Source: Turritopsis dohrnii
Taxonomy: Eukaryota > Cnidaria > Hydrozoa > Anthoathecata > Oceaniidae
Assembly (NCBI GenBank): GCA_027922465.2
Contig: BQMF02000006.1
Coordinates: 620,001 to 684,000, forward strand
Direction of reading: 5' to 3'
Length of the DNA stretch: 64,000 bases
The notes under the pieces are model-generated. The model did not search any database. It was given only the letters and a program-made list of their open reading frames with translations, and was not told the origin of the DNA. Shown piece after piece: positions 1-11,300 of this stretch (position 1 is the stretch's first letter; every line of letters starts with the position of its first letter). The position numbers and the translations under genes were made by a program.

Positions 1-111
1 AACTCTAGAATTTGCGAGAATTTCTTTGAAAATTATCCTCCGTAATTCGAACGTCCATAAATCGAATGTTTTCAGTCCCTTGGGTGTTCGAATTATAGAG
101 AGAGTTTACTG
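1..111. mobile_element. right end of a pogo/Tc1-like MITE, cut by the window edge
   Basis: The block ends in AGAGAGTTTACTG followed by TA. Read on the other strand it starts CAGTAAACTCTCTCTATAATTC, the usual look of pogo/Tigger-like termini, whose CAG start is flanked by a TA target. The other end lies outside the window. It resembles the complete element at 608-1216 in design but not in internal sequence. It lies in an intron of the gene ending at 3152. Confidence 0.5.
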
Positions 112-257
112 TATTTCCAGAATTCCATTTTGTCATTAATGAAATTCACATTTTGTCGGAAGCTCCATAAAGAAAATAGCTATCTTGGCTCTTCGTCTAT
201 TTTAATGAACTTCGAGTTTACTGAAAATATTTCTTTTAATTATTCTTCTTTCTGCAG

Positions 258-3152
258 ATACCTTCGTTGACAAAGATGTGGAAAGCTGTTGTGACTGCCC
301 CGTTCGTTGCAGGTACAAATTGTCTCGATGACAAGTTGTCTCGATGTTGAAAGGAGACTGCTGGATCATTGGAAATAATGTTTTGTTGTGTGTTTTTTAA
401 GTATCTTGTCCTCTATCACCTGAAGAAGAAGAAGCCTGTTTACAAGCTGCTCAGTTGCTCACCAGGTACATATGTTTTTGCATAGGTTTTTCTACTCTTT
501 GCGTGAGCAAACTATTACAATAGGCTATAGCCTACTTAGCCACCATGCTCCGCGGTCCCTGAATAAGAAATGAATATTAGTAATAAAGATATAAAGATAT
601 GAAAATACAGTGAAGCCTCCTTATAGCGGAAATTCCATATAGCGAACACGGACACCTTTCTCGGAAACGGGTGAAATTCTGGTCAAACTCTTATAACAAA
701 ACCTCTATGTGGCGGACATTTTATAGCGGACACATCTATATCATTTGGACCTCATTTGTAGGCCCGATTGATCTTTTCCCCTTTAAAGGATCTCCCTATA
801 GTGGACAGGCCAATTTTTGGAATAAAATCTGAATAAAAGATTTTGCGTTTTTTAAAAGACGTTTTTATTTCAAATAATGATTAATATTGTTACGCAATTT
901 GTTCTCAATTTTTTATCCATTTGATGGCAGGACCATGAAAATGGCATTTGGAAGGAATTTCTTTTTGTTGTCTTCATTCTCTTTCCCTCCCTACAAATTA
1001 GCTCGTTATATTATGGTGTCCACTATACAACGCCCGAAAACCCCAAAGCAGATTTTTGAAGAAACGTTTGTATTATTAATGCAAAATAAACAAATTTAGG
1101 ACGGACCTCTATATCCGCTACATAGAGGTTAAACCTCTCGATAGTGGACAATTTGTCGCGGTCCCGATGGTGTCCGTTGGTGTCTAATGGTGTCCGCTAT
1201 TATAGAGATTTTACTGCAGCAAGACAAGACGATAATTGATTGGAAAAATTGGAAAAATGTATCGTAGCTCTCTCATTAAACTGAACGATCGTAGCTCTCT
1301 CGTTAAATTAAAAACCTCGAAACAGCCCTTGACTAATATCGTACAAGTAAGTTCTTCCGCTTGCAGACAAGAATTGTGTTCCCAAAACCATCGACGATGT
1401 CATTTGCTTTCCACATTATAATTTTAAAAATGATATCGGGGAAACGCAAACGTAAACGAGATTGCTTTATAGAATGTGCAAAAACTAAATTCTTAAAGTG
1501 TTTTGACGGAAGTTTCTTGTTTCTTTCTCTGGTGAGTTCTCTCGAGAAGAAAATTTCCGCGCTAAATGTAGATTGAGCATGCTGAAAGTTCGTCAGTAAA
1601 ACGTTTGTTATCTCGGTCTGAGGTCTATTTTATACGATGTTTTGCACGATGTTTTATACGATGTTTTGTGCTTTGAACAACAACAAAAATTCAACCTTCA
1701 ATCTAAATGTTTTGCGTCAGCCACAAAAATTCCGTCGAACCACAACTATTCTGCAGTAATGGTTTGGTTGAGATGAGTCATTCAAACCAACCGAGTTTCT
1801 CTAAAAGATCAGAGAATGTTCCTTTTCAAGCTTAGAGAGAAAATTGGACGAAGAAGGTTGAAAAAATGTCATATCTTTCCAACATGACGCTAGTGAGAGA
1901 AACACAATTCATCTATTGTCGATTTGACTAAGTTCGTATTCTCATGAACCTCTTAAGTAAACTTTCTGAATTTCTAGATGTCCTGTCATCCTCGATATTG
2001 GACTGCCAGAAATCGCATCACTGATGAAGAAAGCTGGCTTGTATACTAACGCTATGTTCTGCATGAAACTTATACCTGATAAAAGCTGTAAGAAGGAGAG
2101 CATACAAGTATGTGATTATCATGTTTTTATATAAATACCACAAAACGGAAAAATTGTTCATAATTAAGTGCTTCTTTGTTGCTAAGTAACGTTTAATAAC
2201 GCTTTTCCCAACAATAATCTTATCATCATTCATAATTAAATGGAAGCGCATCCTCCAGAGACCAAAAAACTAATATGTTTATGTAACAAATCAGGTCTTT
2301 AAGCATGCGTCAAATTTTCTTCATCTCGAAAGCTTAATAGCGCCCCATTCGTGATTACTGAGTTGAATCCCCAGAACAGTTTGGAGAACATTCGAATGAC
2401 GTAATTTTCCTTTTCCTTTTATGCAGGCGTTGTTGGAAGATGTTGGTATTGATTGTATGTTGTCGAAAGTGAAAAAATGTCGTGACCAAGGCATCATGGA
2501 TGCACATTTAAACCAAGTAAACAAATCCATTGAATATAAATTGATCTAATCATTTTCAGGATAGTTTCACATTCTTCATATTTTTAGATCGAAGAAGAAG
2601 TCTTTAATTACGTCAACGAACACAATTTATTTGTCAGCTTGTTTGGGACAGCATATTTTGACAGTTTAGTTGGCTACTTGGTTCGCTCAAAGAAATTGAA
2701 CAAGTTACTGATGAAAACTATCACTGCTGGAAGGTAAGCCTATCAAGCCAAATTTGTTTTTATCACGAGTCCCTGAAACATCGTGTTACTTAATTGACCT
2801 CTAAACCTTTTAGAATAAGTAATGCTTTAGACCTGGTGAAACTCTTCATGACTGTACATAACAAAAGTGAGCTTGTTCAAGTTGTTTCTGCAAAGAACAT
2901 GGATATACGTCACGCGTTGCTTGTTAGTACCCATTCTCTTAGTTCACGTGGTTTCGGTAGACTTTTGTTTATTCACCAGATACTTCTTTGTTTGTTTAGA
3001 TGTATTTACAACACGAAGGTTTGTTGACGGAAGCCAAGCCATACTTGAAATCGTTGTTGAATGCTGATGACGAATCTGATGAAACTTCTACTGGCTTTCC
3101 CAACGATTCGACACTCAATCAAACAGATTTTAAATTTATGAATGGTCATTAG
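258..3152 (+). CDS. 3' part of a multi-exon gene, unrecognised helical protein (C-terminal 248 aa)
   Basis: Seven exons join in frame: 258-312, 402-465, 1978-2107, 2427-2516, 2588-2733, 2814-2922 and 3000-3152 (stop TAG). All have GT/AG borders and compatible phases, and together give 747 nt. The 5' part lies left of the window. The product is rich in Leu, Lys and Glu helices, with pieces such as LTKMWKAVVTAPFV, EEEEACLQAAQLLTRCPVIL, KAGLYTNAMFCMKLIP and YLQHEGLLTEAKPYLKSLL, followed by a hydrophilic tail ending FKFMNGH. This looks like the end of an alpha-solenoid trafficking or scaffold protein. I considered the C-terminus of ZFYVE26/spastizin but cannot confirm it. No membrane segment or catalytic motif is visible. 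The 465-1978 intron carries a MITE. AATAAA at about 3474 is a candidate poly(A) signal. Confidence 0.75.
608..1216. mobile_element. pogo/Tigger-like MITE in an intron
   Basis: Imperfect terminal inverted repeats: left CAGTGAAGCCTCCTTATAGC, right (reverse complement) CAGTAAAATCTCTATAATAGC. The left copy is preceded by TA, the expected Tc1/mariner/pogo target; the right flank is CA, so one duplication copy has decayed. The interior repeats words such as ATAGCGGA, TAGTGGACA and GTGTCCG in both orientations near the ends. There is no transposase ORF, so it is non-autonomous. Confidence 0.7.
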
Positions 3153-3639
3153 TCCTGTAGATCTACCCAAATCTAAATTGAATAACAGCCCGAAGTCTTG
3201 TGTCAGTGCGAAAGTAACGACCTTTTTTTTAACTGGCAAATCGAACAAAAACTTTTGGCTTTTTTATCCACAGTTTTGTTGAGTGGTTATTTGTTTGTAC
3301 GAATTATAATACTTCATTAAGATGAATAGAAAAATATGAAAATTGATTGGAACATTTTATGCTTGTCATCACCCATATTCTCATAGCTATTTCAGTGCTT
3401 AAAAAAATCCCAAAGTAGGTCTAGAGAGATAGATGAATTAATGGGACAGTCACTCAGGTAACAACAAAATTGTAATAAATATATTAAGAAAAAATATGGT
3501 AGTTCAGTAAAAGGTTACAATAAATAATAAAATCATTTATAAATTTACAATTTGATAAAAACAGATAAACAAAAAACACTCTTTCCTAAAACCATTAACA
3601 GGTCAGGTAACAACTGACTTTCAACAAAAACACAATTAT

Positions 3640-4095
3640 TACGCTTGGCGACTTTTCCATAAAAGTGGATTTTTACACAGCGAATGTTTTGCGCGAAGCG
3701 AATTCTTATCGAGGAAAAATGTCGCCTCATTGATTTACACAAACAAAAATTTGGCGCCCGAATTACTGTTTCATAGTTGGTTGTCATTTCATCAAACTGT
3801 TATTGTTGTTGAATCTGTTTCATAGGGAGATTAAGCAAAAGCTGGCCATAATGTCCACTTCCATCACAAACTGTTCAGCTTCCTTTGATTTTATCGGATG
3901 TTTTTACTAAATCAATATTTTGCGTGTATTTTGATTGATTATTTATCATGCGTAAATTTTTGACAAGCGAAAAAGGTTGAATCCTTGCAGACAGCTAAAA
4001 ATCCGCCTAAGCGAACTTTTTTATTGCGCAATTGATTTTCCCAACCGATAGTCCACCAGCGAAAAATTCGTTGTGTGTAAATCTAACTTCTTGGC
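3640..4095. mobile_element. possible degenerate TIR element
   Basis: At 3660-3710 the sequence reads GGATTTTTACACAGCGAATG followed by TTTTGCGCG. At 4050-4095 the opposite strand reads AGATTTACACACAACGAATT followed by TTTCGC. These look like diverged inverted repeats of a MITE rich in GCGAA/TTCGC words, as in the elements at 9199-10035 and 45326-45700. The match is partial and the ends are uncertain. Confidence 0.3.
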
Positions 4096-5012
4096 GATTT
4101 CTTTGTTGATGAAGGATTATATCGGGCAAAAGTACTCTAAATAAAATGGCTTGAACAATTCCATCCCCGAGTTTTCTCCATAATGGTTTTTCTTCGCAGA
4201 TCTTTTTTCAGTTGTCCGAGTGCTTATTTTTATGACGTCATTTGTAGATAATATCTTGTTTCGCGGTGTGGTTTTAATTGGCTAGCAACAAAATAATTTC
4301 TTATTGTTTTGATCCTCCAAATGTGCTTAATCTCCTCCGCAGACACTCTTCATACATTATTGTGGAGATACTACTTGATATTAGCTTTAATAAATAGGTC
4401 AGACTGAAAATAATCTTTCATGGGAGCTCTCTCTCTCTCTCCAATATAGGCAATCAAAATTCTGCTCGATATTCCAAATCATGTAAAAATCTGAGATTGT
4501 GAATTCGGGAATTTAAAAGTAATTTTTATAAAAATATAGAAGATTATCTCCATTATTTTAGGCCACTCTTAATTTATGCGGACGCAAATGAAGTCAATGA
4601 AAATGAGGTGTGCCTCTGCTAGCTGCTGAAGTACACCATCTTGTAGTTGCAATTTAGTGAAGTAGGTTAGTTGAAACAAGAGCTCCTTCAGGTAAATTGT
4701 CTTTGAGTGTACTTTCTTTGATCATGGAAAAAAGTAATATTATAATGGTCATAACTAATACAGGTTTGTCGTTTTTCTTAACGAAATTACGTGTGTAACA
4801 AAACCATGCTTCAAAAGAAAACTTCACTAATAAGTCTGGGCGTATGTATGAGCTCACGTTGCATTGCTTTCCACACAGAATTGAAATAAACATAATTTGG
4901 TCAAGATTTAAGTGTGACTTGAATGTTTTTCGAAAGCTATGCTGTCAACTATGATGATGGTGATACTAAAAAATAAACATTCAAATGTTGTCATCTATAT
5001 AGCCAATTCTCT

Positions 5013-5042
5013 GTTTGTTTGTTTGTTTGTTTGTCTGTCTGT
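5013..5042. repeat. (TTTG)n/(TCTG)n microsatellite
   Basis: Runs of GTTT pass into GTCT units upstream of the calpain gene. This is a simple sequence repeat. Confidence 0.9.
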
Positions 5043-5372
5043 CACGCAAAATTAGATTGAGTTGTGAGAGAAATTATTACTCTTATTTTGCATGACGTCA
5101 GTGTGGTGAAGCCATTGCATTGAGACTGCATTTTTTTGGATGACGGGTTCTGCAACATGGGTAACTTTGTTATATACCAATTTCAATACATTTTGGGACT
5201 GAACATTGGCGGCAAGCGCCGCTGCCTTGCTGACTAGTTTTACTTATTAAACATGCAAATTGCTGGACAAGTTCCTTTATTTCCATAACACAAAAACTGT
5301 ATTGTTAGAAAAAACTAAATTTCTATTAAAGGATAGTGAAATTGTTTAAGTGATATAGTTATTCATTTTGAT

Positions 5373-8300
5373 ATGCAATTATTTAGAATGACTACTCGAA
5401 AAGTTTTTTCATCAAATGGGAATGCTGGCTACCATCTGGGCAATGCTTCAAAATCAATTACTAAGATTGCAAGACCTGATCAAGCTGTCCCACACAATGG
5501 TGTTTCGTATGCAGATATCAAAAAGCATTGTTTAAAGGAAGGAGTTTTATTTGAAGATCCAGACTTCCCTGCAGTTGATGAAAGTCTTTTCTTTTCCAAA
5601 AAGCCACCAAGACCATTTGTTTGGAAACGACCTGGAGTAAGCATATATTTAAATTTTACACTTGCTTAAATTTTAAAATTTTAAAATTGTTTAAAAAAAA
5701 CATGAGTGCATTGGATCAAAGTTTTCAATTCATGTGACTCAATGTTTATTTTGTATGTTTCATAACATCTCCTGGGAAAATCTGCATTTCTTTATTGTGC
5801 AGGAAATAGTAAGTGATCCAAAAATGTTTGTTGGTGGGGCTAGTAGGTTTGATATCACCCAAGGTATGCTGGGTGATTGTTGGTTACTTGCAGCAGTTGC
5901 AGCTCTCGTTCAGTATGAAAATTTACTTTATCAAGTTGTACCTAATGACCAAGACTTTAAGAAAGAATATTGTGGCTTGGTCCGATTCCGCTTTTGGCAA
6001 TATGGCAGATGGGAAGAAGTTGTGGTTGATGATCGCTTGCCAACTTACAATAACAAATTGGTTTTCTTGCACTCCGCGCAAAATAATGAGTTCTGGTCAG
6101 CCTTACTAGAAAAAGCATATGCTAAGTAAGTTTCAACTACTTACTTTACCTTGTGTGGTTTTTATTTTACCTTGTGTGGTTTTTATTTTTCTCGAGAATT
6201 TCTTAATAGGGGGTGCACTTAAAGTAAATTAAATTAACATCTTGAAAGTACACAAAAGTGATTATTTTGAACAATTCAGTTGGTGTATGGGGAAACATGA
6301 AATGAGGTGTCACAAATAAAAAATTTTTATTTAGTCAACCTATAATCAATACAAGATGATTAAAGTGTTAATGTAATTTACATTTGAGATGTTATTTTTA
6401 TTTTTCAAGATTGTGTGGGTCATACGAAGCACTCAAAGGTGGTCAAACTAGTGAAGCTATGGAAGATTTTACAGGTGGTGTCACAGAAACTTTTCAAACA
6501 GGGAAACCTCCAAACAACTTCTTTAAACTATTAGTCAAGGCACAAGACAGGCAATCATTGATGTGCTGCTCCATAGAAGCAAAGCCTAATGAAATTGAAG
6601 CTAAACTGAACAATGGGTTAATAAAAGGCCATGCTTATACTATTACCAAAGTGGTGAAGGTATTGACCATTTTTTATGAAACCTCATTATTACAGAGTTG
6701 AAAACAAAACATGGTTCCAATCAACTATTACTTCAAAACATAGGTTCATGCAAGAACGCGCAGTGGAGAACAAGAAGTTGAACTTATCAGGATTCGAAAT
6801 CCTTGGGGAAATGAGCGGGAATGGACTGGTCCTTGGAGTGACGCGTAGTTGCTTACTTTGTGTACTTTATTTCATTTTTTAAATTTTTTGCTTATTAATT
6901 TATTTTTTATTATATTTTCTTTTAGGTCTGATGAATGGAAATTTTTATCAGAGGAAGAAAAAAGAAATATTGGACTTAGTTATGATGATGATGGAGAATT
7001 CTGGTATTTAATTATCAGTGTCCTTGTTTAAAATTGTTTTTCACACTTTGAAACATACAGAAATATAACAAAAATTTCAATTTTAGGATGTCTTTCTCTG
7101 ATTTTATGAAAAACTATACGAAAGTTGAAGTATGCATGTTAAGTCCCGACTCAGCTGGTGATTCTGATCGTAAAAAGTGGGCAATGGAGATAAATCAAGG
7201 AACATGGCAAAAACATATTTCTGCAGGTGGTTGTCGCAACTTCCCAGATACCTTTTACCTTAATCCACAATATAGGTAAAGTTTTTTTCCTAGCAATTAA
7301 CGCGCTGTCTCAAATTAGTTTCCTAATAACAAAACTTCTTATGCCACATGCTTTAAGATCTAATTTTATTCCTGATCCTAAACAATCTTTATAGAGTAAA
7401 GCTGGAAGATCCAGATGATGATGAAGATGTTGACAATTGCACTATTGTCATTGGTCTTATTCAAAAAGGACGACGTAAACAAAAGAGAGTGGGTGCTCAG
7501 AATTTAACCATTGGATTTGCTATATACAAGGTCAGTTGAAAGGATCTAACCAAGTTCTTGAAAGAATATTGATGAATTGATTATGGAAAATTATTTTAAA
7601 TGGATTTTTTTTAATGTTTCAGTTAGAAGAAGATGCTGATGAGTATCAAAGTGATGGGAGATTAAGCAAAGATTTTTTCTTGTACCACAAATCCACCGCT
7701 CGATCAGACAACTTTGTGAATGCCCGGGAAGTTACTGGCCGTTTCAGTTTGCCTCCTGGAGAATATGTCATTTTGCCCTCAACATTCAAAAATGGTGAAG
7801 AGGGTGACTTCATTGTGCGAATGTTTTCAGAGAAGCCACATACTTCAAGGTACTCTTCAACATACATTTTATCTTTCCTGCCATATACTTGTGCAGTTCA
7901 TTTGTTATTAATTACATAACTGTATGAATATACCATTGAATCAACCCGAATATCAAACCGTAAGCACATTTTTTATTTACACCAATTCTAATTCTTTGAT
8001 TCATTTCATTTTATAAGCAATTGAGCATTACATTGACACCTGCTGTTTCACTTTTATGCAACTTATGTCATTCATGTTGAAACAACAGAAAAATAACCTA
8101 ATAAAAGTTTTTTAAAATGAAATAAGAGAATATTGATCTTCAGAAATGGATCAAAAAGTTCAACTGGTAGGGAGAGGTAAAAGCAAAAAACAACCACAGT
8201 CTGAAAGAAATTACAACCAATCTGAAACTTCAAATAGTCAAACACAGTTTTCTCAACAGTATGTCAGATCATCAGCGTATAAAAGAAACTCATTTATGCA

Positions 8301-11300
8301 AACACATAAAAGTGTTAAGCAAAGAGAATCTGAACATGCTGTTAGATCAGCTAGTAACAGAAAGTCTCGAACAAGACATAGGTGTGTGGTTAGTTCAGAA
8401 TATGCATGGTTGTTAAATTTTTGTTAACTTGCACTCTTACTTCTCCTTTTCCAGTGCCATGGATACTCAGACTCAAATTGAATACAAACCAAAGAAAGTG
8501 AGTAGATTTTGTCACATACTTTCGCATCTGTTCTACCTTGTTTACCTTGTTTTCTGATGGTAAGTTGTTCACAACTGTTATCTGATGAAAATGAGGACCT
8601 ATTACTGATGGTAACTTGAATTTTTGTTGTTGTTGTTGTTTTGCAGTATACAGCTGATGAGAATAAAAGCATGGATGATAAGATGAAACCATTCTTTGAC
8701 AAAATTGCTGGAGCTGTAATAACCTCTTTATTCTACTTTGAGCCATTGTATGCGTATTCGAATTTTCTGCTTTATTTTGATTATTTTCTTCAAAGGATGG
8801 AGAAATTGATGCATTTGAATTGCAGAAAGTACTCAATGCTGCATTTAAGAAAGGTAAATGAAACAGGTGTGAGTAAGGAAATAAAACGTGGTTTTGTTTT
8901 TTAATTAATCCTTTTGACAGGAATATGTTTATAGCAAGTATGATACATTTTTGGAAAGCTTATTTACATCTCTAAAAGCTCATGTTAAAAATTTAAAATT
9001 AAATGTAAATGGCACATCAAACGTAAGTGTCTCTGTCACGAAAAATGAACACTGAAAAAAAGAGCTTCAAGGATTTTTCTTTTTTGCGTGAGCTAATTGA
9101 TTATTTATGAAACGGAATTCTGAAACAAAAGGATCAATACGCAACATGATCAATATGTTTTATTTTTTCATGATCTTTCATGTACATAAATTAGCCGTTA
9201 AAGCCGGTTTTCCACTAGGCGAATTTATTCGCGCGAAGCGACTTTTTTCGCGGCGAAAAAAGTCGCGGTAAAAAAAATTGATTTCCACTAGCAGTACGAA
9301 AATACGCCAAAAATCAAACCATTTTGTAAACATGAAAAGAACAAGACGTTCATTTCTGTTAAGAAAACTCTTTGTAATAAAGTTATTATGACTTCAAAAA
9401 TGCAAGAAAAGAAAAGAAAAATATAAAAAGAGATATTGGGTACGACGCCTATATCAGGAGCGTAAAACAGGGTTTACACATTTCAGGTAATTGAAGAAAC
9501 TTTGAGTTGCTTCCACAAATCGCATGATTGTGTAGGCAACTTTTTAAAAACATGCTTTCAATTGTTAAACGGAAGTCTCTATTGTCTCTATTGTCAACAA
9601 ACTCATTTGATGAATTGAAAGAAAAAAAAACATCTTTTTTGAAGAAACTTTGTTCATAATAAAGTAGTTGTTCCATCAAAAAAATTATGAAGAAATTTGA
9701 ACGTTCAGCTGAAACAAAAAAAAGCACTCCAAAAACACTCCTTTCTTGAAGCCACAGCTTTGCTCAAACGGTTCTTTTTTCCTCTTTTCTTAAAACGTCT
9801 TGTTAATTAAATTTAACTGAAAATTTAACAGTTATACGGACTTGTAATGTTTCTTAACTAAAAATATATCAATAATCAATCAATCAATCATTAAATTAAA
9901 AACTTCTTGCTAGCACGACGAGATGGAGCAATCTGATTGGCTTGCGACTTTTTTCGCCACAAAAAGCCTAACATGCTTAGCGGCGAAAAAAGTCGCTTCG
10001 CGCGAATAAATTCGCCTAGTGGAAAACCGGCTTAATACAACGTTTTTTGAAAATAAACAGACTTCCCAGCCATTTCTTGAAAAAATAGTTTCTTTCATCC
10101 TGATGTGCAAAATTTTTAAATTTTACAAAATGTCTTTGTCGATTAAATTATCTTCCTTATGGTAAGTATGTACTCTTACAAGGAAAACGAAATCTAAGAA
10201 ATGGCTTGCCACATTACTAAGCCGGTTTTCTACTAGTTTAAAAAAAGGTTTAATCCGAGAATGTTTTTTCTCATAATATTCTTTGTGTCTCAAACTCTAT
10301 TTGGATTTCTGCGAAAGCAAGAAATACATTAAAACCGGCTCTGTTCTTCTTCTTCTTCTTCTTACTGTCCAAACCTAGCGGATTTTTGAAATCTCGTGCG
10401 AATGTTTACACGAAACCAAAGTCACGCATTTCAGTCGAAGAAATTCACAACAAAGAACCAACCAAAAGGATCCCAAAGGATCTTTAGTCAGTATAATTAA
10501 AAAAGATGCACGTTTCCAAAACTGAAAACGAAGAATAAAATCTCTAGCAGTAATTTATTATTATCTTTTAATGATTCAATGGTGACTTTTCGTATCGTTT
10601 TGTAAACAGAGAATGAAAAAGGTATAAATGCTTTTTTTGTTTTTGAAATGTCTGGGATTTTATCTGAAAAAAAGTTCATTGTTTGTTTCATGTGTGGGCT
10701 GTAATGCTTTTTAAGCTCTGGATACGTACAGCTCAGCTTAAGTTCCACCTCAGCTCCAAATGTCTGTCTACTCAGCATCACTTTAGCTATTTTAAGGTTA
10801 TTTGGTTTGTATAATGCTTTGAAATGCAGTATTGTTTTTTGTTGGTGATCAGTAGTTTTTAGGTTACCAATGTCTCTAATTATGAACAGTCTTCCTAATT
10901 TTAATAAATATACAATTCGAAACACTTCACATTCTGTATATAAAAAAAAATTTCAACTTTCAGTTATATGTATATAATTTTTGTTTACTTTTTTGTTTGT
11001 GATACACTTTACATTTTTCTGTGCCTCCAAAATAAATTAAATATTTTCTTTCGGATGTAAATAAATTTAATGGTGGAATATACAGTTTAAAGTTTTTTAG
11101 TGTCAACAAAGTTTTTGTAGTGTCAATAATTAAGCTTTCATGAAGCTCTGAGGAGTACGTACACTTATAATAATATAATAATTATTCTGTAGTGTGATTA
11201 TTCTTTTCTAACTAAAAAGTTGTACAAAGTCAAAAAGCTATGTGTTTGTATTAGGGAAAAATGTCTCAATGTTTAAGCCTTTCTAGATACAAAAGATTTT

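Larger units (their letters stand above)
3153..5372. other. intergenic DNA between two convergent-free (+) genes
   Basis: No coding segment could be supported. The stretch holds a probable decayed inverted-repeat element (about 3640-4095), a (TTTG)n/(TCTG)n microsatellite at about 5013-5042, and a short piece at about 5092-5165 that shares words (TGACGTCA, GCATTGAGAC, GCAACATGGGTA) with the Helitron-like family found at 28-29 kb and 53-54 kb. The calpain promoter should be at its right end; no clear TATA box stands out. Confidence 0.5.

Noticed and set aside
10497..10925. 142-codon ORF on the minus strand inside calpain intron 12
   Set aside because: Lies in a stretch partly duplicated at about 11290-11500 whose second copy is not open; no domain is recognised.
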